This document shows positions 1-6,030 of a stretch of DNA of 18,883 bases, in pieces. The DNA lies in contig DASRUL010000015.1 in assembly GCA_035655455.1 (NCBI GenBank), forward strand, positions 1 to 18,883, given 5' to 3'. A model generated the notes under the pieces. The model saw nothing but the letters and a program-made list of their open reading frames with translations. It made no database searches and was not told the origin of the DNA. Origin of the DNA: JAHFKM01 sp035655455. GTDB taxonomy: Archaea > Nanobdellota > Nanobdellia > SCGC-AAA011-G17 > GW2011-AR18. Every line of letters starts with the position of its first letter. Positions within the stretch are counted from its first letter, which is position 1. A program made the translations under genes and the position numbers.

Positions 1-1
1 T

Positions 2-406
2 TTTTCGTTGGTATGCGGGGTGTTGGCAGTTGTTTTTATTGAAAGAAAATTTTATTTTATTCTTTTAAGTGTGTTATCCTTGGTTTTTGATATTCTTGAT
101 GGGAATCTTGCGCGTTTTATTAAGAAGGAGACTGAGTTTGGGAAGTGGGCTGATCACATCGCTGATCGTTCAGTAGAATTTTTGTTGATTATTGCTGCTC
201 CTGCGGCGTTGGGTTTGAAACTTGTTACAGGGGTGTTGTTTTTGGCGCAACAACTGTTGTTTTTAAAGACGAAGACGATATTTTTTGGAAGGGCGTTGAT
301 GATGGCGTTCTTTGCTTTCGGTTTTTTTGAGTCAGGAGTTATTGTTGCTGGTGTGGTGTATTTATCTGGATTGTTGTGGCAGCTGAAGAAGTTCTTGAAA
401 GGTTAA
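2..406 (+). CDS. CDP-alcohol phosphatidyltransferase family protein, 5'-truncated by window edge
   Basis: Membrane enzyme that transfers a phosphoalcohol from or to a CDP-linked lipid, as in phospholipid head-group synthesis. The reading frame is open back to the first base, so the N-terminus lies outside the window. The CDP-alcohol phosphatidyltransferase signature is complete: DG-x2-AR-x8-G-x3-D-x3-D, seen as DGNLAR, eight residues, then GKWADHIAD. These Asp residues bind the metal and the CDP group. Hydrophobic segments precede and follow the motif, and the protein ends with a basic FLKG tail. Usual family length is about 180-200 residues and 134 are visible, so some tens of residues are missing. 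The substrate (inositol, serine, glycerol or archaetidyl) cannot be told from this part. Confidence 0.85.
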   Translation, partial: FSLVCGVLAVVFIERKFYFILLSVLSLVFDILDGNLARFIKKETEFGKWADHIADRSVEFLLIIAAPAALGLKLVTGVLFLAQQLLFLKTKTIFFGRALMMAFFAFGFFESGVIVAGVVYLSGLLWQLKKFLKG

Positions 407-484
407 AATTTTTTAAAGGTTTTAAGAATTTCGGAGATACTAATAACTACGGGCAATTTAAAATCTTCAAAAAGAAGCTAAAAA

Positions 485-667
485 TCAATTGCAGCTTCTA
501 TACCGGTCCTGCAGCATCGCAGGAGATGAAGTTGAACAAACTCCCCTAAAATACTGCTGGTCAGAAAGCCTGGAAATGCTATCCATGCCTACTCTAATTG
601 CAGGTTCACCATCATATCTAACTGCCAGCAAACCAAGGTCTGATCGAATTCTGTTTTTATTAATCAT
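485..667 (-). CDS. small protein of 60 aa resembling the C-terminus of its upstream neighbour
   Basis: Not a recognised family. I start it at ATG 667 rather than at 688, because a TATA-like box (688-700, minus) lies about 27 bp upstream of 667 and the longer start would sit inside it. The protein (begins MINKNRIRSD, ends RYRSCN) aligns with the last ~55 residues of the protein encoded at 713-1417. Shared positions include RxD, LAxR, a D/E-P pair, LSD, an R near a central Cys, and a C-terminal RSC. It looks like a stand-alone paralogue of that C-terminal module, or a remnant of a tandem copy. It has no membrane segment. Function unknown; the alignment is by eye. Confidence 0.55.
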   Translation of the reverse strand: MINKNRIRSDLGLLAVRYDGEPAIRVGMDSISRLSDQQYFRGVCSTSSPAMLQDRYRSCN

Positions 668-687
668 TTTACTACTTGAGAGAGGCA

Positions 688-700
688 CCTTAATAAATCT
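688..700 (-). promoter_or_regulatory. TATA-like box for the 60-aa gene
   Basis: Minus-strand AGATTTATTAAGG, centred about 27 bp upstream of ATG 667. This spacing implies transcription starting at or next to the start codon (leaderless). It also decides the start of the downstream gene. Confidence 0.5.
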
Positions 701-712
701 TTTGCTCTGAAA

Positions 713-1417
713 TTATTGATAACAAGACCTAAACCACGACCTCGACTCTATAGGCACACAACCAATTCTAGATGGTTTATCGGAAAGCCCCCAAATGTTT
801 TCGATACTGGCTTTTATTGGATCTGAATTATTACGCGCCGCTAGGTAAGTTGGATCATTTCGAAAAAAGCACATGAACGCTTCGGCCATTTTCATTTGGT
901 TTTCAGGATCATAAGCAGAAGCATCAACATTATTAATATCAAATTCTCCAGATCTTAAGAAAGTAATACTTTTAGCTTTGCCTTTATCTCTGCCTTCTTT
1001 AACACTTATAAAATGAAAGACTCGCCCCTCCAGAATACCTGGAACTTTATAACCAGCATTGCGATCACCAGGATTATTGCCAATTAGTTCCATCCGGCAA
1101 TCATCGCCGACTGGCTGATCCATTACCATGTTGCATTCGCTAGCAAAAAGATACTTACCCTTAAAATCACAGTTTCCAGAAGAAGCAATTTCTTCTCCAT
1201 TAGGGCCATAAAAATGATGATGTACTTCTGAGCCACCGCAACCAATGGTTGCTGCTAACAACCCCGCAGCTAGTTTATAATTAATAGAATCGACTCCTTC
1301 TCTTTCAACAGCCGGCTGTTCAACAACCAATTCGACGCCTGTTCTAGAAGTTGCAACCATCGCAGCCACCATCGTAGCGAGACTTCCAGCGTTTTCCACT
1401 AAAGGACTATTTGCCAT
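713..1417 (-). CDS. hypothetical Cys-containing protein, possibly membrane-anchored
   Basis: Unknown protein of 234 residues beginning MANSPLVENAG. A longer frame opens at 1510, but a TATA-like box at 1441-1453 sits inside that extension and about 30 bp upstream of ATG 1417, so 1417 is preferred. Two mildly hydrophobic stretches occur near the N-terminus. The second (KLAAGLLAATIGCGG) resembles a lipobox or signal-anchor but lies about 50 residues in, which is unusual. A His-rich HHHFYGPNGEE stretch and at least seven Cys follow, including NCDF, ECNM, DCRM, GCVP and RSC near the end. The last ~55 residues resemble the small protein encoded just downstream at 485-667. It is encoded opposite to both flanking genes, in less G/T-rich coding sequence, suggesting an insertion of accessory genes. 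Confidence 0.65.
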   Translation of the reverse strand: MANSPLVENAGSLATMVAAMVATSRTGVELVVEQPAVEREGVDSINYKLAAGLLAATIGCGGSEVHHHFYGPNGEEIASSGNCDFKGKYLFASECNMVMDQPVGDDCRMELIGNNPGDRNAGYKVPGILEGRVFHFISVKEGRDKGKAKSITFLRSGEFDINNVDASAYDPENQMKMAEAFMCFFRNDPTYLAARNNSDPIKASIENIWGLSDKPSRIGCVPIESRSWFRSCYQ

Positions 1418-1440
1418 TTTACTAACTACAAAGGTATAGT

Positions 1441-1453
1441 CATTTATAAATAT
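1441..1453 (-). promoter_or_regulatory. TATA-like box for gene 713-1417
   Basis: Minus-strand ATATTTATAAATG centred about 30 bp upstream of ATG 1417, with no Shine-Dalgarno motif between. It faces away from the plus-strand promoter at 1538-1548, so 1418-1601 is a divergent promoter region. Confidence 0.55.
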
Positions 1454-1537
1454 TGCTGTTTGTTGCAATATCTCCGAATAATTTTTTATCTTCTTTTGGA
1501 TAAGAACCAAGTGTTTGAGGAGATTTGGATGTTAAAA

Positions 1538-1548
1538 GATATATTTTT
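1538..1548 (+). promoter_or_regulatory. TATA-like box for the glycosyltransferase
   Basis: GATATATTTTT on the plus strand predicts transcription near 1570. Unlike most genes here this leaves a short leader with an AAAGGAG Shine-Dalgarno-like motif at 1577-1583. It is followed by TTG 1590 and ATG 1602 as possible starts. Confidence 0.45.
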
Positions 1549-1558
1549 GAAAAAGATG

Positions 1559-1571
1559 AAGTTTGAAAACG
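1559..1571 (+). repeat. 13-bp direct repeat, left copy
   Basis: AAGTTTGAAAACG here is repeated exactly at 2251-2263, so the two copies bracket the glycosyltransferase gene. A 13-mer match in an AT-rich window can occur by chance. Confidence 0.4.
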
Positions 1572-1601
1572 TTTTTAAAGGAGCCGCTGTTGCGTGTCTC
1601 A

Positions 1602-2252
1602 ATGTTGTCAGTGATTATTCCTGCGTGTAATGAGGAAAACTATTTGGAAGCGACAATTGGAGCGGTGAGAAAACAAAATCATCCGGAGTGTGAGGTGATT
1701 GTTATTTCTGATGGTTCTACGGATAACACGGACAAGATTGCTTCAAAGCTTGCGGATAAGTTTTTGAGGTTGGAAAAGCGTCAGGGCCCTGCTGCTGCGA
1801 AAAATGCTGGTGCTCGCATTGCGAAGGGTGATGCCTTTGTGTTTTTAGATGCTGACACGCTCGTTACTGAGGGCGTGCTGAATGAGATTGACAGCATGAA
1901 AAAAGAGGATCTTGTTGGCACGTGCAGGATTCAGCCTTCAAAGAGCGAGCTGAAGCATAAATTGTTTATGATAGTGAAGAACTATGTTGTGTGTCCGTTC
2001 GGTGTTTCCAACGGAATCGTGTTTTGTACGAGAGGCACGTTTGAGAAGTTTGGGCCGTATCCTGAGGTGAAGAAGAGAGAGGAAGGCTTGTTTTTGAGGA
2101 AGGTGAGGAAGCGAGGTTCGTTTGTAATTTTAAGGAAGTATGTTGTGAGTTCAGTTCGGCGTTTTGAGAAGCTTGGGTATGCTCGTGTGGTCTTGTATTG
2201 GGTGAGAGAAGCGTTGAAGCCTTCTGATGAGCATTATCCTCTTGTGCGCTAA
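1602..2252 (+). CDS. family 2 glycosyltransferase
   Basis: Transfers a sugar from a nucleotide-sugar donor at the cytoplasmic side, probably to a lipid carrier or surface glycan; the acceptor is unknown. From ATG 1602 it is 216 residues. It starts with the GT2 strand MLSVIIPACNEE, has the nucleotide-binding SDGSTDNT (about 37-44), and the metal-binding DxD-type FLDADT with DAD at about 83-85. A later REEGLF could supply the catalytic acid pair. The frame is open upstream to TTG 1563, but ATG 1602 (or TTG 1590) fits better because it begins at the conserved first strand and follows an AAAGGAG motif at 1577-1583. No membrane segment is seen. The gene stands alone, flanked by a 13-bp direct repeat. 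Confidence 0.9.
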   Translation: MLSVIIPACNEENYLEATIGAVRKQNHPECEVIVISDGSTDNTDKIASKLADKFLRLEKRQGPAAAKNAGARIAKGDAFVFLDADTLVTEGVLNEIDSMKKEDLVGTCRIQPSKSELKHKLFMIVKNYVVCPFGVSNGIVFCTRGTFEKFGPYPEVKKREEGLFLRKVRKRGSFVILRKYVVSSVRRFEKLGYARVVLYWVREALKPSDEHYPLVR

Positions 2253-2263
2253 GTTTGAAAACG
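2251..2263 (+). repeat. 13-bp direct repeat, right copy
   Basis: Second copy of AAGTTTGAAAACG, starting on the last two bases of the glycosyltransferase stop codon; the first copy is at 1559-1571. Confidence 0.4.
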
Positions 2264-2270
2264 CTTTCTC

Positions 2271-2411
2271 ATGGTTGTTGTGATGTCAAGAGTTTATTTC
2301 GGGAGTTACAGGGAGTTTGGAGACATTGAGGGGTTTACTGTGATGGACTTGCGCAATCATTCTTCATTGTCTGATGATCATGGTGATGTTTCGTTGTGGG
2401 GAAGTTGGTGA
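2271..2411 (+). CDS. possible small protein of 46 aa
   Basis: Unrecognised. An open frame from ATG 2271 (or ATG 2283) to TGA 2411 fills the gap between the glycosyltransferase and the DUF1385 gene. Its codons (GTT, GAG, AGG, GGG, TTG) look like those of the host genes, and the peptide contains RVYFGSYREFGDIEGF and ends LWGSW. There is no convincing TATA-like box or Shine-Dalgarno motif, so it may be a chance frame. Confidence 0.25.
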   Translation: MVVVMSRVYFGSYREFGDIEGFTVMDLRNHSSLSDDHGDVSLWGSW

Positions 2412-2427
2412 TTGGAAGAAACTTAAA

Positions 2428-2438
2428 GTTTTTATACT
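2428..2438 (+). promoter_or_regulatory. TATA-like box for the DUF1385 gene
   Basis: GTTTTTATACT predicts a transcript start near 2460, about 19 nt ahead of ATG 2479. A GAGG at 2464-2467 is a weak ribosome-binding candidate. Confidence 0.4.
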
Positions 2439-2478
2439 GGATGAAATCTACAATAACGGTGTTGAGGAACAATTTGCG

Positions 2479-3309
2479 ATGGTGAATGCTGGCGGTCAGG
2501 CGGTCATTGAGGGTGTCTTGATGAGGTATGAGGATCGTGTCGCTGTGGCTGTGCGTAACCCTGAAGGAAAGATTGTTGTGAAAAAAGAAAGGGTGAGGTG
2601 GAAGGAGAGCAAGCTGCCTTTTGTGCGAGGGATTGTGAATCTTATTTCGATGTTGCGGTTGGGTGTTGCTGCGTTGGGGTTTTCTTCTGATGTTGCCTTG
2701 GGCATTAAAAAACAAAAAAAAGGAAGCGCTGCGCTTGTGGGAAGTTTTATTGTTGCGATAATTGTCGGGATTTTTTTGTTTAAGTTTTTGCCTCTTGGCG
2801 CTGCTGAGCTTGTGGATGGTGCTCTTGGTGTGTCTTCGTTTTGGTTTAATGTTGTTGATGGAGGTGTCCGTTTTTTGATCTTGGTTGCGTATCTTGGTGC
2901 TGTTTCGTTGATGGCGGACATGCGTCGGGTGTTTGAGTATCATGGCGCTGAGCATAAGGCTGTGAATTGTTTTGAGGCTGGAAAAATGTTAACAGTTAAA
3001 AATGTGCAGTCTTGCTCTAAGGTGCATAAGCGGTGTGGTACCACGTTCGTGTTCTTGGTTGTCTTGATAAGTATCTTTGTGTTTGTGTTTATTCCGAAGG
3101 AAGCCTCTTTTGGAGAAAAGCTTGGGCTGAGGGTGTTGTTGTTGCCCGTGATTGCGTCGTTGAGTTATGAGGTGTTGCGTCTTGGTGCAAAGCATAATAT
3201 CTTGAAGCCGTTGATTCTTCCCGGGTTGTGGGTGCAGGGCTTGACAACAAGGGAGCCTGATAATAAACAAGTTGAAGTTGCGATTCGTGCGTTGAAAGCG
3301 GTCTTATAA
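2479..3309 (+). CDS. DUF1385 / YqhQ-family membrane protein
   Basis: Integral membrane protein of a widespread family (DUF1385, YqhQ in Bacillus), often described as a predicted metal-dependent enzyme of unknown reaction. From ATG 2479 it is 276 residues and opens with the family signature GGQAVIEGVLMRYED. The frame extends upstream to 2374, but that extension would run through the TATA-like box and lacks family features. Four hydrophobic segments are visible: SFIVAIIVGIFLFKFLPLG, FLILVAYLGAVSL, FVFLVVLISIFVFVF and LRVLLLPVIASL. The conserved YHGAEHKAVNCFE motif lies between the second and third; its His and Glu residues are the likely metal ligands. Its stop overlaps the 3' end of the convergent gene 3304-4068 by six bases. 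Confidence 0.88.
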   Translation: MVNAGGQAVIEGVLMRYEDRVAVAVRNPEGKIVVKKERVRWKESKLPFVRGIVNLISMLRLGVAALGFSSDVALGIKKQKKGSAALVGSFIVAIIVGIFLFKFLPLGAAELVDGALGVSSFWFNVVDGGVRFLILVAYLGAVSLMADMRRVFEYHGAEHKAVNCFEAGKMLTVKNVQSCSKVHKRCGTTFVFLVVLISIFVFVFIPKEASFGEKLGLRVLLLPVIASLSYEVLRLGAKHNILKPLILPGLWVQGLTTREPDNKQVEVAIRALKAVL

Positions 3310-4068
3310 ATTTTTTGTGAGGAATTGCGCTTGTCCTTCTAGAAGGTCTTCGAGAATGCTTGTGGGAATGCTTTTGAGTATGCTTAAGGAGAAGTAGCTG
3401 GGCTGAACGGTGAGGTCTCCTTGTTTGTACTGTTCGAAAATGTAGAGGGCGTCTTCTTCTTGGATGATTGTCAGAAGCATCTGTGCGAAGAGTTTTGCTT
3501 TGGCTTCTGAAGGTGCTTGTTCGAGAAGCGCTGCTGCTTGGTGCAAAGTGAGGTTGGCCTCTCCTGAGGGAACGTTGCTGTTGGCTTCTTGGAAGAATGC
3601 CTTGTTTACGAAGACGAAAATTCCTTCTTTTGGAAGGTTGGCGAGTTCCTGGCTGGTGAGGGCTCTTGCTGGTGGTTCTTCTTGGTTTCTAGTTGCTGGT
3701 ATAAAATAGCCTGTGTGGATAATACTTTTTTCTTTGTAGAGGAGGTATTTGTCCTTGCTTGTGAAGTCTTCTTGGAGGGTGAGAAAATCTTGGTAGATGA
3801 CGAAGCCGATGACGCCGAGGATGAGAATGATAAAGGCGATGCTGATGATCAGGCTAAGAAAGAATGAGATGATTCTTCCGAGTTTTTTTCTGAGTAGGAG
3901 ATAGGTGAAAATGGGAATGCTAAAGAGGAAGAGGGGAAGAAAGTGGAGGAAGGGAAGAAGTATTCCGAGAAGGACGAGTATTCCGAGAAGGACAAGAAGA
4001 AAGATTGTTCCGAGCTTTGTTTTTTTAGGGGAATGTTCTTTTTTTCCTTCGTGAGGTTTACTTTCCAT
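3304..4068 (-). CDS. hypothetical multi-pass membrane protein
   Basis: Unrecognised, 254 residues. A Lys-rich cytoplasmic-type start (MESKPHEGKKEHSPKKTK) is followed by two closely packed hydrophobic stretches (about 20-60) and a third (about 68-92). The remaining ~160 residues are polar, mixed alpha-helical, with an Ala/Glu-rich part, and probably face one side of the membrane. A TATA-like box at 4085-4100 lies about 26 bp upstream of ATG 4068, in the gap left by the upstream HMG-CoA reductase stop at 4101, so it has its own promoter. It converges on the DUF1385 gene with overlapping stops. Function cannot be inferred. Confidence 0.8.
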   Translation of the reverse strand: MESKPHEGKKEHSPKKTKLGTIFLLVLLGILVLLGILLPFLHFLPLFLFSIPIFTYLLLRKKLGRIISFFLSLIISIAFIILILGVIGFVIYQDFLTLQEDFTSKDKYLLYKEKSIIHTGYFIPATRNQEEPPARALTSQELANLPKEGIFVFVNKAFFQEANSNVPSGEANLTLHQAAALLEQAPSEAKAKLFAQMLLTIIQEEDALYIFEQYKQGDLTVQPSYFSLSILKSIPTSILEDLLEGQAQFLTKNL

Positions 4069-4084
4069 AAGAACTTTTACTAAG

Positions 4085-4100
4085 AAGTTATTTATAAGGT
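4085..4100 (-). promoter_or_regulatory. TATA-like box for gene 3304-4068
   Basis: Minus-strand ACCTTATAAATAACTT, directly after the HMG-CoA reductase stop codon and about 26 bp from ATG 4068. It fits a leaderless transcript. Confidence 0.55.
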
Positions 4101-5186
4101 TTAGCGTTCGAAGCGTTCGTGCGCTGCAATAAGTCTTCCAATCTTTGTTTGATCCGCTAAGAGTGAGAGTTCCCCCATTGCTGTGGCCGCTGCGATGATT
4201 GCTGCTAATCGTTGAGAATTATAGCCATTAGGTTTTCCCTCTTGAAGACATCCTAAATGCTGTAAGCTTCGCTGTTGGCTTGCTCCATTTTTTCCATTTC
4301 CTATGGTTCCGACGATGAGACAGGATTGTGTTGTGGAAAAGTAAAGACCGCCCTCTTTAGTAACGTCTACTTGATCGATGCCGAATGATCCTTCGACAAC
4401 GTTTGCCATATCTTGTCCTGTTGCTTGATACATTGCGCCAACAATATTGGCATAATGAGCGTTTGCTGAGAAGGGTGCTCCTGCCGCGATGCTTCCTTGA
4501 TAGTTTTTCTTTTCGTTTAATCGTTTAATAAGTTCAGGTGTGGTTCTTAATAGTACTTCGCAGAAATCTCTTGGTATTTTGATTTCTGTAATGACTGTTT
4601 TTCCTCTTCCTGTTATTGCGTTGATTGCGCCAGCCTTTTTGTCGATGCATAAATTTCCTGAATCTGAAATATATTCGACATGGGGGAATTGTTCGAGAAG
4701 GTGTTGGGTAATTTTTGTTGCGGCTTTTGTGGTCATATTGTGCCCTGCCGCTTCACCGCATTGCATTTTTATTCTGACATAAACATCGCGCCCGACATGG
4801 TGAGATTCTATTCCTAAAAGTTTCCCGTATCTTGTTGTTGCCTGCGCGATATCTCTTAACTTTTCAAACTCTGATCGCAAAAAGTCTCTTATGCGCATTG
4901 CTTCTTCAATATCCTGTGCTTGAATAATTGGCGCTCGTGTCATAAAATCTTTAAGAACTCTTACTTGGACTCCGCCTTCTACGGATCTGGAGAATTTTGC
5001 TCCTCTATTGACGCAGGTGTAAACGCCGCGTTCTTTTGTGGAAAGAGGTAGTGGAACTTCTTCATTATCTGCTAAGATGCCTAAAGAAGGATCTGTTTCA
5101 GAAAAAGCGGTGACTCTTATCGGCCCCATAACAAGTGTTTCAAGGCTTGTTGGATACTTGTCAAGGCTTCGTATTTCTTCAGCCAT
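4101..5186 (-). CDS. hmgA: hydroxymethylglutaryl-CoA reductase
   Basis: Reduces HMG-CoA to mevalonate with NAD(P)H, the committed step toward isoprenoid ether lipids; cytosolic. The 361 residues carry a full candidate catalytic set of the class I type: Glu52 in ERGVYTCVNRG, Lys183 or Lys184 in GNLCIDKKAGAIN, Asp259 in ATGQDM, and His356 five residues from the C-terminus. GRGKTV and NAHYANIVGAMYQATGQD are recognisable class I blocks. Other blocks are divergent: the usual DAMGMNM is GEAAGHNM, and the GGTVLPAQ region reads GNGKNGASQQRS. It is shorter than many homologues and has no membrane anchor. It lies 39 nt downstream of NAD kinase on the same strand but has its own TATA-like box at 5210-5220. 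Confidence 0.9.
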   Translation of the reverse strand: MAEEIRSLDKYPTSLETLVMGPIRVTAFSETDPSLGILADNEEVPLPLSTKERGVYTCVNRGAKFSRSVEGGVQVRVLKDFMTRAPIIQAQDIEEAMRIRDFLRSEFEKLRDIAQATTRYGKLLGIESHHVGRDVYVRIKMQCGEAAGHNMTTKAATKITQHLLEQFPHVEYISDSGNLCIDKKAGAINAITGRGKTVITEIKIPRDFCEVLLRTTPELIKRLNEKKNYQGSIAAGAPFSANAHYANIVGAMYQATGQDMANVVEGSFGIDQVDVTKEGGLYFSTTQSCLIVGTIGNGKNGASQQRSLQHLGCLQEGKPNGYNSQRLAAIIAAATAMGELSLLADQTKIGRLIAAHERFER

Positions 5187-5209
5187 AGAGAAAGGAGCGA
5201 GTGAGTAAA

Positions 5210-5220
5210 GGTTTTAAACG
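5210..5220 (-). promoter_or_regulatory. TATA-like box for HMG-CoA reductase
   Basis: Minus-strand CGTTTAAAACC centred about 29 bp upstream of ATG 5186, within the 39-nt gap after NAD kinase. Confidence 0.5.
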
Positions 5221-5225
5221 TATCT

Positions 5226-5912
5226 TTAGTTGAGGGTGATGATTTTCGCGGTTTCTTCTGCTTTTCTTATGAGGATTTTGTCTCCTGGTTTGACGGTGAT
5301 GGTTTCCGGATTGTTGTCTGCGATGACGATGGCGTCACCCCTGTTAACAGTGATTTCCACAAGTTTGGTGTCTTCGAAGTTGAAGTGGTCCATGTCTGTT
5401 GTTAAATTATTAAATGCGAGTCCTAGTCCTTTGTTGAATCCTCGTTTTGCGATGGAGTAATAGTAAGCCCCTGCGCCGAAGGGCGTTGCGACGACGATGC
5501 CGTCTCCAATAAGCTCTTGTTCGAATTTTTCTCCGTCGAGTGTGAGTTCGAAGCGGAGGGCGTGGATGGGTAAGGTGTTTCTGACAACGATGTCGTTAAC
5601 GCCTAAGAGGTGTTTGTTTCCTACTTGCGCTTTGATTTTGATGAGGTCTTCTGTTTTGAAGGATTTTTTTCTGATCGCTGCGAGTGCGTCTTCGATGGTA
5701 TAATTAACGCATTTTTTGCAGATGGCGCTGTTCTTGATGAGGAGTTTGGGTACTCCAGGGTATTTTCGTTCTGCGATGAGAAGGGTTCCGTCTCCTCCGT
5801 GGCAGAGTACGACGTCGGGGTTTTGGTCTGTGACTGAGAGTCCTGCGACGCTGACGTGTTCTAAGATTTTTGGATCAGTTTGGTCAAATTTTGAGACAAT
5901 GGCAATGTTCAT
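5226..5912 (-). CDS. nadK: NAD kinase
   Basis: Phosphorylates NAD to NADP in the cytosol. From ATG 5912 it is 228 residues and starts MNIAIVSKFDQTD. The frame extends to 5975, but the TATA-like box at 5934-5942 lies in that extension, so 5912 is chosen. The hallmark GGDGT is at about 39-43, with the catalytic Asp. The second conserved block is GDGIVVATPFGAGAYYYS, where the family usually has GSTAY after TPxG. A CKKC pair (AICKKCVNY) is present; its role is unclear. It lies just upstream of HMG-CoA reductase, which commonly uses NADPH, and is divergent from the GluRS gene at 6031. Confidence 0.92.
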   Translation of the reverse strand: MNIAIVSKFDQTDPKILEHVSVAGLSVTDQNPDVVLCHGGDGTLLIAERKYPGVPKLLIKNSAICKKCVNYTIEDALAAIRKKSFKTEDLIKIKAQVGNKHLLGVNDIVVRNTLPIHALRFELTLDGEKFEQELIGDGIVVATPFGAGAYYYSIAKRGFNKGLGLAFNNLTTDMDHFNFEDTKLVEITVNRGDAIVIADNNPETITVKPGDKILIRKAEETAKIITLN

Positions 5913-5933
5913 GACTGTTTTGCCTCGTGTTGT

Positions 5934-5942
5934 CTTTTTATG
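5934..5942 (-). promoter_or_regulatory. TATA-like box for NAD kinase
   Basis: Minus-strand CATAAAAAG about 26 bp upstream of ATG 5912. It supports the short start and leaderless transcription. Confidence 0.5.
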
Positions 5943-5998
5943 GTTTGTTGTGATGAAGAAGGGGTTTGTGAGCATGTTTTGAAGAAAGAAGATGACAA

Positions 5999-6011
5999 GC
6001 TTTAAAAATTA
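5999..6011 (+). promoter_or_regulatory. TATA-like box for GluRS
   Basis: GCTTTAAAAATTA centred about 26 bp upstream of ATG 6031. ATG 6023 is out of frame with the synthetase. Confidence 0.55.
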
Positions 6012-6030
6012 GGGTTCTTGCAGATGAAGG

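Noticed and set aside
713..1510. Longer start (1510) for the Cys-containing protein
   Set aside because: The extension contains the TATA-like box; ATG 1417 has the spacing seen across the window.
2335..2955. 206-codon minus-strand frame opposite the DUF1385 gene
   Set aside because: Composition is dominated by His, Asn, Gln and Pro, as expected for the reverse of a G/T-rich gene; the opposite frame has clear family motifs.
5226..5975. Longer start (5975) for NAD kinase
   Set aside because: The extra 21 residues precede the first conserved strand and contain the TATA-like box.
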